Source: Chitinophaga alhagiae
GTDB taxonomy: Bacteria; Bacteroidota; Bacteroidia; Chitinophagales; Chitinophagaceae
Assembly (NCBI RefSeq): GCF_003568665.1
Contig: NZ_QXMH01000001.1
Location: 248,001 to 312,000 of the forward strand
DNA: 64,000 bases
Reading direction: 5' to 3'
This document shows positions 46,730 to 55,859 of this stretch, in pieces. The notes under the pieces were generated by a model, which ran no database searches, had not been told where the DNA came from, and saw only the letters and a list, made by a program, of their open reading frames with translations. Within the stretch, counting starts at the first letter, position 1. Every line of letters starts with the position of its first letter. Made by a program: the position numbers and the translations under genes.

Positions 46730-47605
46730 ATGATCAACTATAATCCGAAGGACTGGTTTACTTTCATTTTCCGCATCCATAAGGCAGATACCGTTAAAAG
46801 GCTGTTCCCGATGTTTGTTGCCATTGCCCTCTATTCCGCGGCAATAGCCTGGCTGGAGCTGGAAGTGTTCCGCCTGTCTGAAAAGGACCATATCCGGAAC
46901 ATCACGGCCATGCATGGCCTGCTGGGCTTTGTGATATCGCTGCTGCTGGTGTTCCGTACCAATACGGCGTATGACCGCTGGTGGGAAGGCCGCCGGCAAT
47001 GGGGGCTGCTGGTGAACAACAGCCGCAACCTGGCCCTGAAGCTGCAGGCCATACTGCCCAAAGGGCACCCGGCCCGGGCGTACTTCCACACTATGATACC
47101 CAACTATGCGTTTGCCATGAAAGACCACCTGCGGGGGGAGTTCCACATACATTCACTGGAAGGGCTGACGGCGGAGGAAACGGCCGCCCTTGACGGCCAA
47201 CGCCATATGCCCAACCAGGTAGCCGCGTTCATCATGAACAAAACCGGGGAACTGTACCGGCAGCAGGTGATTACCGGTGACCAGCTGATCACCATCAACG
47301 CGCAGCTGGAATCCCTCACGGATATCTGCGGCGCCTGCGAGCGTATCAAAAACACGCCCATCCCCTTTTCGTACAGCGTGTTCCTTAAAAAGTTCATCTT
47401 CTTTTATGTGATGACGCTGCCCATGGGTTACGTGTTCGGGTTGGGTTACCTGGTCATACCCATGGTGGTGTTCATCTTTTACGTGCTGGCCAGCCTTGAG
47501 CTGATCGCGGAAGAGATCGAAGACCCCTTCGGCAAAGATGCGAACGACCTGCCTACGGACGTGATCAGCGGCAACATCCGCAAGCATGTGCAGGAGATCA
47601 TATAA
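46730..47605 (+). CDS. Bestrophin-like (UPF0187) ion channel
   Basis: 291 residues from the ATG at 46730 (MINYNPKDWF). The signature is LVFRTNTAYDRWWEGRRQWG near residues 78-97. Four hydrophobic segments: about 25-45, 60-80, 222-240 and 243-262. Prokaryotic relatives form pentameric channels for cations or anions. It is followed 29 bp later by mgtE, suggesting a shared transcript and perhaps a joint role in ion balance. Confidence 0.93.
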   Translation: MINYNPKDWFTFIFRIHKADTVKRLFPMFVAIALYSAAIAWLELEVFRLSEKDHIRNITAMHGLLGFVISLLLVFRTNTAYDRWWEGRRQWGLLVNNSRNLALKLQAILPKGHPARAYFHTMIPNYAFAMKDHLRGEFHIHSLEGLTAEETAALDGQRHMPNQVAAFIMNKTGELYRQQVITGDQLITINAQLESLTDICGACERIKNTPIPFSYSVFLKKFIFFYVMTLPMGYVFGLGYLVIPMVVFIFYVLASLELIAEEIEDPFGKDANDLPTDVISGNIRKHVQEII

Positions 47606-47634
47606 CAACTGTTTTCACGCAAGGCCTGTTTACT

Positions 47635-49011
47635 ATGGAAAATGCAGCATTACTGGAGCGATTTGAAGAGCTGGTCAAAGAGCAGCCCTCCCGGGAACTG
47701 AAAACCTTCCTGGACGATCAGCTGATCACAGACATTGCGGACCTCATCTATGAAGTGCCCGAAGAGGCCGTGGTGATCATGGAACACCTCACCCTTGGCC
47801 GCGCCGCCGCCGCTTTCAGGATATTGGAGTTCCCCGCGCAGGAAGACATCATCAAGGCGCTGCCCGCCGCCAAAACCGCGGAGCTGCTGAACGAGCTGCC
47901 GCCGGATGACCGTACGGCCTTCCTGGAAGAGCTGCCCAGCCAGGCCGTACAGGAGCTGATCAAACTGCTGCACCCGGAAGAAAGAAAAGTGACCCTCTCC
48001 CTGCTGGGCTATCCCGAAAGCAGCGTGGGCCGCATCATGACGCCGGATTACATTGCGGCCAAAGCTCACTGGACGGTAGAACAGGTGCTGCAGCACATCC
48101 GGATGTACGGGCGGGACAGCGAGACCATTGACGTGATCTATATCATTGATGATGAAGGCAAGCTGCTGGACGATTTCCGTATCCGGGAGTTCCTGCTTGT
48201 ATCTCCCTCCACACAGGTCAGGTCACTGATGGACAACCGTTTTGTAGCGCTCCATGTGAACGATGAACAGGAGGAGGCCATACAGGTGTTCAGGCTGGAA
48301 AACCGTGTGGCCCTGCCCGTGGTAGACGATAAAGGCGTGATGCTGGGCATTGTGACCATAGATGACATGCTGTGGATCGCCAATGAAGAACATACGGAAG
48401 ACATACAGAAGATAGGTGGTACCGAAGCGCTGGACGAGCCTTACCTGGACATGCCTTTTTTCAGCCTCATCAAAAAACGCGTGGGCTGGCTGGTCATCCT
48501 CTTCATCGGGGAAATGCTCACCGCCACGGTCATGACCTACTTTGAAGATGAAATAGCCAAGGCCGTGGTACTGGCCCTGTTTGTACCGCTGATCATTTCC
48601 AGCGGCGGCAACAGCGGCTCCCAGGCTTCCACCCTCATCATCCAGGCCATGGCGCTGGGTGAGCTGACCACGCGTGACTGGTGGCGCGTAATGCGCCGCG
48701 AGATATTCTCCGGCCTGATGCTGGGCAGCGTGCTGGGGCTGGTGGGCTTTTTACGGATACTGATCTGGAACTCCTTCTTCCATACTTACGGCGAACATAC
48801 TTTCCTGATAGCCGCTACCCTGGGCGTGTCGCTCATTGGCGTAGTGCTATGGGGCACCCTTTCCGGCTCCATGTTGCCGCTGCTGCTAAAAAGAGCGGGC
48901 GCGGACCCGGCCAGCTCTTCCGCCCCCTTTGTGGCCACGCTGGTGGATGTAACGGGGCTGCTGATCTATTTCAGCGTGGCGTACCTGTTCCTGAACGGGA
49001 TCTTGCTGTAA
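47635..49011 (+). CDS. mgtE: Magnesium transporter MgtE
   Basis: 458 residues. N-terminal acidic helical domain (residues about 10-125), a CBS pair (about 135-260) and five transmembrane helices with the selectivity motif region SSGGNSGSQASTLIIQAMALG. The cytosolic domains sense magnesium and close the channel when it is high. Ends at 49011; a short intergenic gap precedes the convergent phosphatase gene. Confidence 0.96.
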   Translation: MENAALLERFEELVKEQPSRELKTFLDDQLITDIADLIYEVPEEAVVIMEHLTLGRAAAAFRILEFPAQEDIIKALPAAKTAELLNELPPDDRTAFLEELPSQAVQELIKLLHPEERKVTLSLLGYPESSVGRIMTPDYIAAKAHWTVEQVLQHIRMYGRDSETIDVIYIIDDEGKLLDDFRIREFLLVSPSTQVRSLMDNRFVALHVNDEQEEAIQVFRLENRVALPVVDDKGVMLGIVTIDDMLWIANEEHTEDIQKIGGTEALDEPYLDMPFFSLIKKRVGWLVILFIGEMLTATVMTYFEDEIAKAVVLALFVPLIISSGGNSGSQASTLIIQAMALGELTTRDWWRVMRREIFSGLMLGSVLGLVGFLRILIWNSFFHTYGEHTFLIAATLGVSLIGVVLWGTLSGSMLPLLLKRAGADPASSSAPFVATLVDVTGLLIYFSVAYLFLNGILL

Positions 49012-49113
49012 CGCGGCGCACCGCAGCAAAACTGCTCTGCCGCCTGGAGGCCCTAGTCTCAGCATATTGCCTGTTGTGCCAATCCGCGCCTCCAATCCAG
49101 CCGGCGGTATTGG

Positions 49114-49665
49114 TCAATACCGCTGCTTCACCAGCCGGCTGCCTTTAGTTGACTTATATACAATGAAAAGGTTGCCATAATCCGTGTCTGCAATAGCGTC
49201 CATACGCGGATCAACGTTCAGGCTTTTGAGGATGGGGAGGAGCGTGTTGCTGTGGCCTATGATCAGGATGCGCCGGCCCCAGTCTCCCCGCCGGCTGATC
49301 TCGTACAGCAGGGACTCGCCCGTACTGTCCGGCTGGTACAGCACGGTGTCTATGCTGTTGCGGATGCGCAGGCTGTCTCCCGTTTGCATGGTACGCCGGT
49401 ACCTGGTGCTGTATATTTTGCTGATGGCGGAATCTTTCAGCAGCCGGTACAATTTGCCGGCGCGCTGCAGGCCCGCCGCGGTGAGCGTGGAGTCTGCCCC
49501 GGGATTCTTTTCCGCATGCCGCACCAGGAAGAAGGTGCCCGTCAGAAAAGTGGTATCTTCCGTTACCGGCACCTGTTCCCTCGCCGCCTGCTGCCCTTGC
49601 CCGCAGGCCGCCAGCAGTAAAGGGAAAAGCATGCCGGTCATCATATTGCGCGCTGTTGTGCCCAT
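49114..49665 (-). CDS. Histidine phosphatase-family lipoprotein
   Basis: 183 residues. Lipoprotein signal with lipobox LLAAC about residue 21. Phosphatase motif FLVRHAEKN with the catalytic His, second His in ILIIGHSNTL, and the Arg in STRYRRTMQT. Short branch of the phosphoglycerate mutase-like family, predicted to work in the periplasm. Substrate unknown. An alternative ATG inside the signal region (MMTGML) is possible. Confidence 0.88.
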   Translation of the reverse strand: MGTTARNMMTGMLFPLLLAACGQGQQAAREQVPVTEDTTFLTGTFFLVRHAEKNPGADSTLTAAGLQRAGKLYRLLKDSAISKIYSTRYRRTMQTGDSLRIRNSIDTVLYQPDSTGESLLYEISRRGDWGRRILIIGHSNTLLPILKSLNVDPRMDAIADTDYGNLFIVYKSTKGSRLVKQRY

Positions 49666-49715
49666 GTTGTTCCTTATCTTGCAACAAATTATAAAATTCT
49701 ACACTATTCATCAAT

Positions 49716-52064
49716 ATGAAAATAGTACTCGCGTTCCTGGCGGGTGTACTGCCTGCCATTGCCAGCCATGCCCAGCAACTTACCGTAGAAAAGATCATGC
49801 GTGACCCGCAATGGATCGGCACCTCGCCAGACAACATTGATTGGGACGGCAACAGCAAAACGGTATATTTTCTCTGGAATCCAGAAAAGGCCTATGCGGA
49901 CTCCCTGTACAGCATCAGCCTTGCCGCGCGCACGCCAGTAAAAACACCCGCGGCGGAACGCGGCCGCATCAGCGCCCGCAACAATGCCCAGTACAACCGG
50001 TCTTACACGCAAAGCGTGTATACCTACCAGGGAGACGTGTACCTGCACAGTGCGGCCGGCGGCACAGATACCCGCATTACCAGCACCGCCGAGCAGGAAA
50101 CCGCCGCCGGCTTTTCTTTCAACGATACCCGCGTAATATTCCGGCGCAACCGCAACCTCTACTCCTGGAACATCAAAACCGGGGAAACGGAGCAGCTCAC
50201 AGACTTTACCAGCGGCGCCAAACCGTCAGACAAACCCGCTGTGCTTACGCCCCAGCAACAGTACCTGCAAAACCAGCAGCAAGACCTGTTTGATGTATTA
50301 CGGGAAAAGAAAGCCAAAGCGGAGGCAGCCAAAACATTCAGTAAAAGCCTGCCGGAAGCGCGGCAGCTGCGCACTATTTACCTGGAAGATAAAGTGTTGA
50401 CAGATGCACGCATCAGCCCGGACGGGCGTTTTGTGGTGTACCGCCTCTACAGGGCGCCGGCCGGCAGCAGCACACAGGTGCCCAGCTACGTTACCGAAAA
50501 CGGCTACACGGCGGCTCTCACCGCGCGCCCGAAAGTAGGCAGTCCGCAGGGTACCTCCTACAGCTATGTATTTGACCGGGAAAAAGATACCGTACTGCCG
50601 GTAAGGACCGCCGCCTTGCCCGGCCTGGGAGACAAGCCGGATTATGTGAAAGACTACCCCGGCAAAGACACCGCCAGAAAAACGCGCGCGGTTTCCATCT
50701 ACGGGCCATCCTGGTCTCCCAACGGCACGCATGCGCTAGTGAACATCACGTCAGAAGATAATAAAGACCGCTGGATCATGCTGCTGAACTGCGCCACCGG
50801 CGGGCTGGAACCGGTAGACCGCCAGCGGGACGAGGCCTGGATAGGCGGCCCCGGCATCAACAGCGCCGGCATGGGCTGGATAGACGAGCAAACGTGCTGG
50901 TTCCAGAGCGAGGCCACCAGTTACTCCCACCTGTACACTTACCATGTGGCCGCAAAACAGAAAAAGGCGCTTACGCATGGCAGCTATGAAGTGCAGGAAG
51001 CCAAACTCTCCCGCAACCGGGATTACTTTTACCTCCTCACCAACGAAGTACACCCCGGTGAAAAACAATATTACAGGCTGCCCGTAACCGGCGGCCGTGC
51101 GGAAAGGCTGACCAGCATGCCAGGCGCCCACAGCGTAAGCCTCAGTCCCGATGAAAAGTGGCTGGCCTACCGCTACTCCCGCTCCAACCAGCCCTGGGAG
51201 CTGTACCTGCAGGAAAACAAGGCAGGCGCCCCACCTGTGCAGATCACCCACCTGGCGCAGTCTGCTGAATTTAAGGCATACCCATGGCGCCCCGCCAATG
51301 TGGTCACCTTCCAGGCGCGGGACGGGGAGACCGTACATGCCAGGCTCTACACCCCCGATGCCGCCAAAAAGAACGGTGCGGCCGTCATATTCGTGCATGG
51401 CGCGGGTTACCTGCAAAACGCCCACCATTGGTGGAGCCAGTACTTCCGGGAATACATGTTCCACAACCTGCTGGCAGACCTGGGCTACACCGTGCTGGAC
51501 ATAGACTACCGCGGCAGCGCCGGCTACGGCCGCAACTGGCGCACCGGCATATACCGGCATATGGGCGGCAAAGACCTGACAGACCAGGTTGACGGCGCCC
51601 GTTACCTGGCACAGCAGCATGGCGTAGACCCCAAGCGCATCGGCATTTACGGCGGCAGCTACGGCGGGTTCATCACCCTTATGGCCATGTTCACCACACC
51701 AGATGATTTTGCGGCCGGGGCCGCCCTCCGCTCCGTAACGGACTGGGCGCATTATAACGACGGTTATACCGCCAACATCCTGAACCGCCCGGCCGAAGAC
51801 AGCATTGCCTTCCGCCGCTCCTCTCCCATCTACTTCGCCGAAGGCCTCAAAGGCCACTTGCTGATGTGCCATGGCATGGTAGACGTGAACGTGCACTTCC
51901 AGGACATTGTACGCCTCTCCCAGCGCCTCATTGAACTTGGAAAAAACAACTGGGAGCTGGCCGTATACCCGGTAGAAGACCACGGCTTTACGGAGCCTGC
52001 CAGCTGGACGGACGAGTACAAACGCATCCTGGCCCTGTTTGAACGGGTACTGCAACGCCGCTAA
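49716..52064 (+). CDS. S9-family prolyl oligopeptidase (DPP-IV-like)
   Basis: 782 residues. Signal peptide ends ASHAQQ. Residues about 25-520 form a beta-propeller, and the C-terminal 250 an alpha/beta hydrolase. The catalytic Ser is at 648 in GGSYGG, Asp at about 723 in GMVDVNV and His at about 756 in VEDHGF. It cleaves short peptides, probably removing dipeptides after Pro, in the periplasm or at the surface. An extra charged helix near residues 170-205 (LREKKAKAEAAK) is unusual. Followed 42 bp later by a TraB/GumN gene. Confidence 0.94.
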   Translation: MKIVLAFLAGVLPAIASHAQQLTVEKIMRDPQWIGTSPDNIDWDGNSKTVYFLWNPEKAYADSLYSISLAARTPVKTPAAERGRISARNNAQYNRSYTQSVYTYQGDVYLHSAAGGTDTRITSTAEQETAAGFSFNDTRVIFRRNRNLYSWNIKTGETEQLTDFTSGAKPSDKPAVLTPQQQYLQNQQQDLFDVLREKKAKAEAAKTFSKSLPEARQLRTIYLEDKVLTDARISPDGRFVVYRLYRAPAGSSTQVPSYVTENGYTAALTARPKVGSPQGTSYSYVFDREKDTVLPVRTAALPGLGDKPDYVKDYPGKDTARKTRAVSIYGPSWSPNGTHALVNITSEDNKDRWIMLLNCATGGLEPVDRQRDEAWIGGPGINSAGMGWIDEQTCWFQSEATSYSHLYTYHVAAKQKKALTHGSYEVQEAKLSRNRDYFYLLTNEVHPGEKQYYRLPVTGGRAERLTSMPGAHSVSLSPDEKWLAYRYSRSNQPWELYLQENKAGAPPVQITHLAQSAEFKAYPWRPANVVTFQARDGETVHARLYTPDAAKKNGAAVIFVHGAGYLQNAHHWWSQYFREYMFHNLLADLGYTVLDIDYRGSAGYGRNWRTGIYRHMGGKDLTDQVDGARYLAQQHGVDPKRIGIYGGSYGGFITLMAMFTTPDDFAAGAALRSVTDWAHYNDGYTANILNRPAEDSIAFRRSSPIYFAEGLKGHLLMCHGMVDVNVHFQDIVRLSQRLIELGKNNWELAVYPVEDHGFTEPASWTDEYKRILALFERVLQRR

Positions 52065-52106
52065 TTTCAGTATATTTGGAGGTACCTAAATCCCTGGAGT
52101 CTCCAT

Positions 52107-55100
52107 ATGAACCGTCTGAAAAGCGTTGCAAGCTGCTGCCTGGCCCTGATGTTCTCTACCATTCTGCATGCACAGTCTAAAAAATACCAGGGCCTGTTGT
52201 GGGAGATCTCCGGCAAGAACATGCCAAAGCCTTCCTACCTCTTCGGTACCATGCACGTCAGCAGCAAACTGGCCTTTCACCTGAGCGACTCCTTTTACCA
52301 TTGCATCAGAAGCTCGGACATAGTAGCGCTGGAAACCGACCCGCGGCAATTGCAGGAAGATTTTTCCAACAGCAAAATGCTGCGGCTCAGCTCCCGCTAC
52401 CTCCATGATATGGGCAGCAGCGGCACCATGAGCCCTGATGCTTTTACCATCGGCGCTTATGCAGACCTGGTGCGCACGGGCCTCACCTACCGCCCTGAAA
52501 TGATCAACCACCTGCTGTACCGCTCCTTTGCCGCGCAGGAAGATTTTGAAGAAGATACTTTCCTGGACATGTACATCTACCAGGTAGGCAGCAAGCTCGG
52601 CAAAAAGGCCGCCGGAGTGGAAAACTTTGAAGAGTCTGAACGGCTGATGCTGGAATCTTACCGCGATGCGGCCAACGACCGCAAGGCGAGGAAAAACGTA
52701 CGCCAGGCGGAAAATCCGCAGGAGGCCCGCAGAAAACTGAACGACGCTTACCGCCGCGGGGACCTGGACATGCTGGATTCCATTTCCACAGACCAGTACG
52801 CATCGCCCGCTTTCCTGGAAAAGTTCCTGTACAAACGGAACGAGAACATGTTCCATGCCATTGACTCCATCATCCGCCGCGGCTCCCTCTTTGCCGGCGT
52901 TGGCGCGGCCCACCTCCCCGGGGAGCGCGGGCTGATAGAAATGCTCCGCAAAGCCGGCTATACCGTAAGGCCCGTGGCCACCACCAACCGTGACAGCGGG
53001 CAGAAAGAAACGCTTGACCAGCTCAAGGCACCTGTATCTTTCCGGCGTTATGCGTCTGAAGACGGCTGGGTGGAAGCAGACGTGCCCGGCAAGCTGTACA
53101 ACTTCAGCAACCTTACCATGCTCAACCAGCTGCAATACGCAGACCTGGCCAACGGCGCCTATTACCTCGTCAGCCGCATCAAGACCAACGCCCTCAGCCT
53201 CGGCCAGCGGGAAGAAGACGTATACCTGAAAGTAGACAGCCTCCTGTACGAGAACATTCCCGGCAGGATCATCTCTAAAAAAACCATCCACCTCAACGGC
53301 TACAAAGGCTTTGACATCAGCAACCGCACCCGCCGCGGAGACCTGCAGCGGTACAACATTTTCATCACGCCCTTCGAGATCATCATATTCAAGATCAGCG
53401 GCAACGGTGAGTACGTAGCAGGTGAAGAAGCCGCGCGTTTCTTTTCCTCCATCCGCCTCAAACCGTTCAGCAGCGGCAGCTGGACGGACTACCACGCCGC
53501 CGCCGGGTTCAGCGTAAAAATGCCGCATACGCCTGTAACGGCCAACCATGTTGCCCTCCGCACCCTCAGCAAACGTATGGAATACGAAGCGCTGGACGGC
53601 CGCAACGGCAACAGCTACCTGGTGATGCACAAAACCATACCAGACTATTCCTCGCTGGAAGAAGACACCGTAGACCTGAGCTTTGCGGAAGAAAGTTTCC
53701 TGCAGTCGCAATTCATCAAACAACAGAAAAGCCGCCGCTTCATCAGCTGGCAGGGCTACCCCTGCCTGGAGCTGCTGCACCTCAATACAGACAATAGTTA
53801 CACACAAACCCGCATACTGCTGCGCGGCGCGCACTACTACCTGCTTTCCGCCCGGTACCGGAACGATAAAAAACCCGTACAGGAATTTTTCAACTCCTTC
53901 ACGCCCGCGCAACCGGTGTACCGGCGCTTTGAACAGTACCGTGACACCAGCCTCCATTTTTCCGTGAAAACCGCCGTAGTGCCCAATGATGATGAAATGC
54001 TGATGGAAGCCTTCACCGGCAGCGGCGCCGGCGAGAACAACGAACACCTGAACCGTGTGCGCAACAAGGTGTTCAGGGTAGACAGCACCGGTGAGGAAGT
54101 ACGGGTGATATTCCGCAAGTTTAATCGCTACTACAGCGCCAAAGACAGCGCGGGCTTCTGGCAAAACCAGGTGGAAGACCTCAGCGACCGCGGGGATTTT
54201 GTGATACACCAGCAGCAATATGAGCGCCTGCCCGGCTGGGAAAGCATGCTGCTGCAAATGCGTGACACCAACAGCAGCCGCAGCCTGCAGTACAAGGTGA
54301 TACTGCGCAACGGCGTACAGTACACGCTCTATAGCGTAACAGACAACATACAAGGCCCCTCTGAATTTGTGCGCACCTTCTTCAGCAGTTTCACGCCCGC
54401 GGATACCGCCATTGGCGCCTCCATTTATGCCAGCAAGGCCGCCGGCCTGTTCGCGGACTTTTACAGTACAGACAGCACTACCCGCCAGCAGGCGCGCAGC
54501 TCCGTTGGCACGCCTGACTACAAGGATGAAGACGCGCCCGTGCTCATGGGCATGATACGCGGCTGGAGCGCGGCGGAAAAAAATTACATGGATGTGAAAA
54601 CAGACCTCATCGGTGAGCTGGGCCGCATCAAACATCCTGACATACTGCCCTTTCTCCAGAAAGCCTATGAGGCCGCCAATGATACCGCCAGCCTGCAACG
54701 CAGCATACTGATAGCCCTGCTGCGCCAGCAAACAACGGCCGGCCACGCCCTGTTTAAAAACCTGGTACTGAAAGAAATTCCCGTTTTCAGCGACGGTGAA
54801 AATATCTATCCCCTCTTCCGCCCGTTATACGATTCCCTGCAACTGGCCCGCGCCCTCTTCCCCGACCTGCTGGAGCTGACCGCGCTCACGGATTACAAAG
54901 AGCCCGTATACAACCTGCTCTCCACGCTGGTAGACAGCAGCCTGGTACAACCCTCCCTGTACGCGGACCACGTGAGCCAGCTGGCCTTTGACGCGCGCAT
55001 TGCCCTGCAGAAAGAACTGGCGGACGAGCAGAACAGGCTGCACCGGCGGGATGATGACGAGATGGAAAACGAAGCGCAGGAAGCCAACACCACCCTGCAC

Positions 55101-55712
55101 GATTTTGCCGTATTGCTGCTGCCCTTCCGGCAACAGCATAAAAATGCCGAACGTTTCCTGGCGCGCTATGAGAGCAGCGGCAATCCCGCGCAACAGGTCT
55201 TGCTGGCACAGCTGTATATGAAAAACAACCTGCCGGTATCAGACAGCCTGCTGCAGACCATTGCGGCGCAAGACCGCTACAGGGTCTCGCTCTGGACGGC
55301 CCTCAGCGCCATCAATCAACAAAACAGGTTCCCCGCCGCCTACAACAAACAGGAGCTGATGGCGCGCAGCCTGCTGTACGGCGCCATGGAGTACAATGTG
55401 AAAGTAGACACCCTCGTATTACTAGGCAAGAAACAAACCTGGTACCGCTTCCGGAAAAGCACCGTGTACGTTTACAAATACCGGCAAAAAGATGCGGATA
55501 CCTGGTACTTGGGCATCAGCGGCCCGCAGCCGGAAGATGAAAAGAAATGCGCGGACAGCGACCAGTTATCTCAATTCACCCGCATCCGTTACAAAACCGA
55601 CAAGCCGCTGTCAGAGCAGATCACAGGCGTTATACGCCACGTAAAGTACCGGAACCGTTCAGGCTGGAACGGAGACAGTTCTTTTATGGACATGACCGGC
55701 GCAGATTACTGA
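52107..55712 (+). CDS. Giant TraB/GumN-family secreted protein
   Basis: 1201 residues, several times the usual 300. Signal peptide ends LHAQS. Residues about 25-290 form the TraB/GumN domain: FGTMHVSS (46-53), the ALETDP strand and the closing GAAHLPGERGLIEML. This fold is related to Tiki/EreA-type metal-dependent hydrolases and has the conserved His and Glu. The remaining 900 residues have no domain that I know; they contain beta-rich stretches to about 760 and then a helical-repeat-like region (SAAEKNYMDVKTDLIGELG type). No catalytic role is assigned. A TATATTTG -7 box lies at 52071-52078, 29 bp before the ATG. Confidence 0.82.
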   Translation: MNRLKSVASCCLALMFSTILHAQSKKYQGLLWEISGKNMPKPSYLFGTMHVSSKLAFHLSDSFYHCIRSSDIVALETDPRQLQEDFSNSKMLRLSSRYLHDMGSSGTMSPDAFTIGAYADLVRTGLTYRPEMINHLLYRSFAAQEDFEEDTFLDMYIYQVGSKLGKKAAGVENFEESERLMLESYRDAANDRKARKNVRQAENPQEARRKLNDAYRRGDLDMLDSISTDQYASPAFLEKFLYKRNENMFHAIDSIIRRGSLFAGVGAAHLPGERGLIEMLRKAGYTVRPVATTNRDSGQKETLDQLKAPVSFRRYASEDGWVEADVPGKLYNFSNLTMLNQLQYADLANGAYYLVSRIKTNALSLGQREEDVYLKVDSLLYENIPGRIISKKTIHLNGYKGFDISNRTRRGDLQRYNIFITPFEIIIFKISGNGEYVAGEEAARFFSSIRLKPFSSGSWTDYHAAAGFSVKMPHTPVTANHVALRTLSKRMEYEALDGRNGNSYLVMHKTIPDYSSLEEDTVDLSFAEESFLQSQFIKQQKSRRFISWQGYPCLELLHLNTDNSYTQTRILLRGAHYYLLSARYRNDKKPVQEFFNSFTPAQPVYRRFEQYRDTSLHFSVKTAVVPNDDEMLMEAFTGSGAGENNEHLNRVRNKVFRVDSTGEEVRVIFRKFNRYYSAKDSAGFWQNQVEDLSDRGDFVIHQQQYERLPGWESMLLQMRDTNSSRSLQYKVILRNGVQYTLYSVTDNIQGPSEFVRTFFSSFTPADTAIGASIYASKAAGLFADFYSTDSTTRQQARSSVGTPDYKDEDAPVLMGMIRGWSAAEKNYMDVKTDLIGELGRIKHPDILPFLQKAYEAANDTASLQRSILIALLRQQTTAGHALFKNLVLKEIPVFSDGENIYPLFRPLYDSLQLARALFPDLLELTALTDYKEPVYNLLSTLVDSSLVQPSLYADHVSQLAFDARIALQKELADEQNRLHRRDDDEMENEAQEANTTLHDFAVLLLPFRQQHKNAERFLARYESSGNPAQQVLLAQLYMKNNLPVSDSLLQTIAAQDRYRVSLWTALSAINQQNRFPAAYNKQELMARSLLYGAMEYNVKVDTLVLLGKKQTWYRFRKSTVYVYKYRQKDADTWYLGISGPQPEDEKKCADSDQLSQFTRIRYKTDKPLSEQITGVIRHVKYRNRSGWNGDSSFMDMTGADY

Positions 55713-55859
55713 TACTGCTTTTTTACACGCTCGCAAACATGCTGGAATGTGCCTCCAACGGGGCACATTTTAATTTTTTTTATTTACTGCAATTCCTTTC
55801 CGTGCTAAAATTTTTACTGCATATTGCGGGGATAATTCATCAAAACCTGATATACAACT

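Noticed and set aside
52086..54746. Minus-strand open frame of 886 codons opposite the TraB/GumN gene
   Set aside because: It is a shadow caused by GC-rich third positions; it has no signal peptide, domain or start context, and the plus-strand protein carries a clear signal peptide and family motifs.
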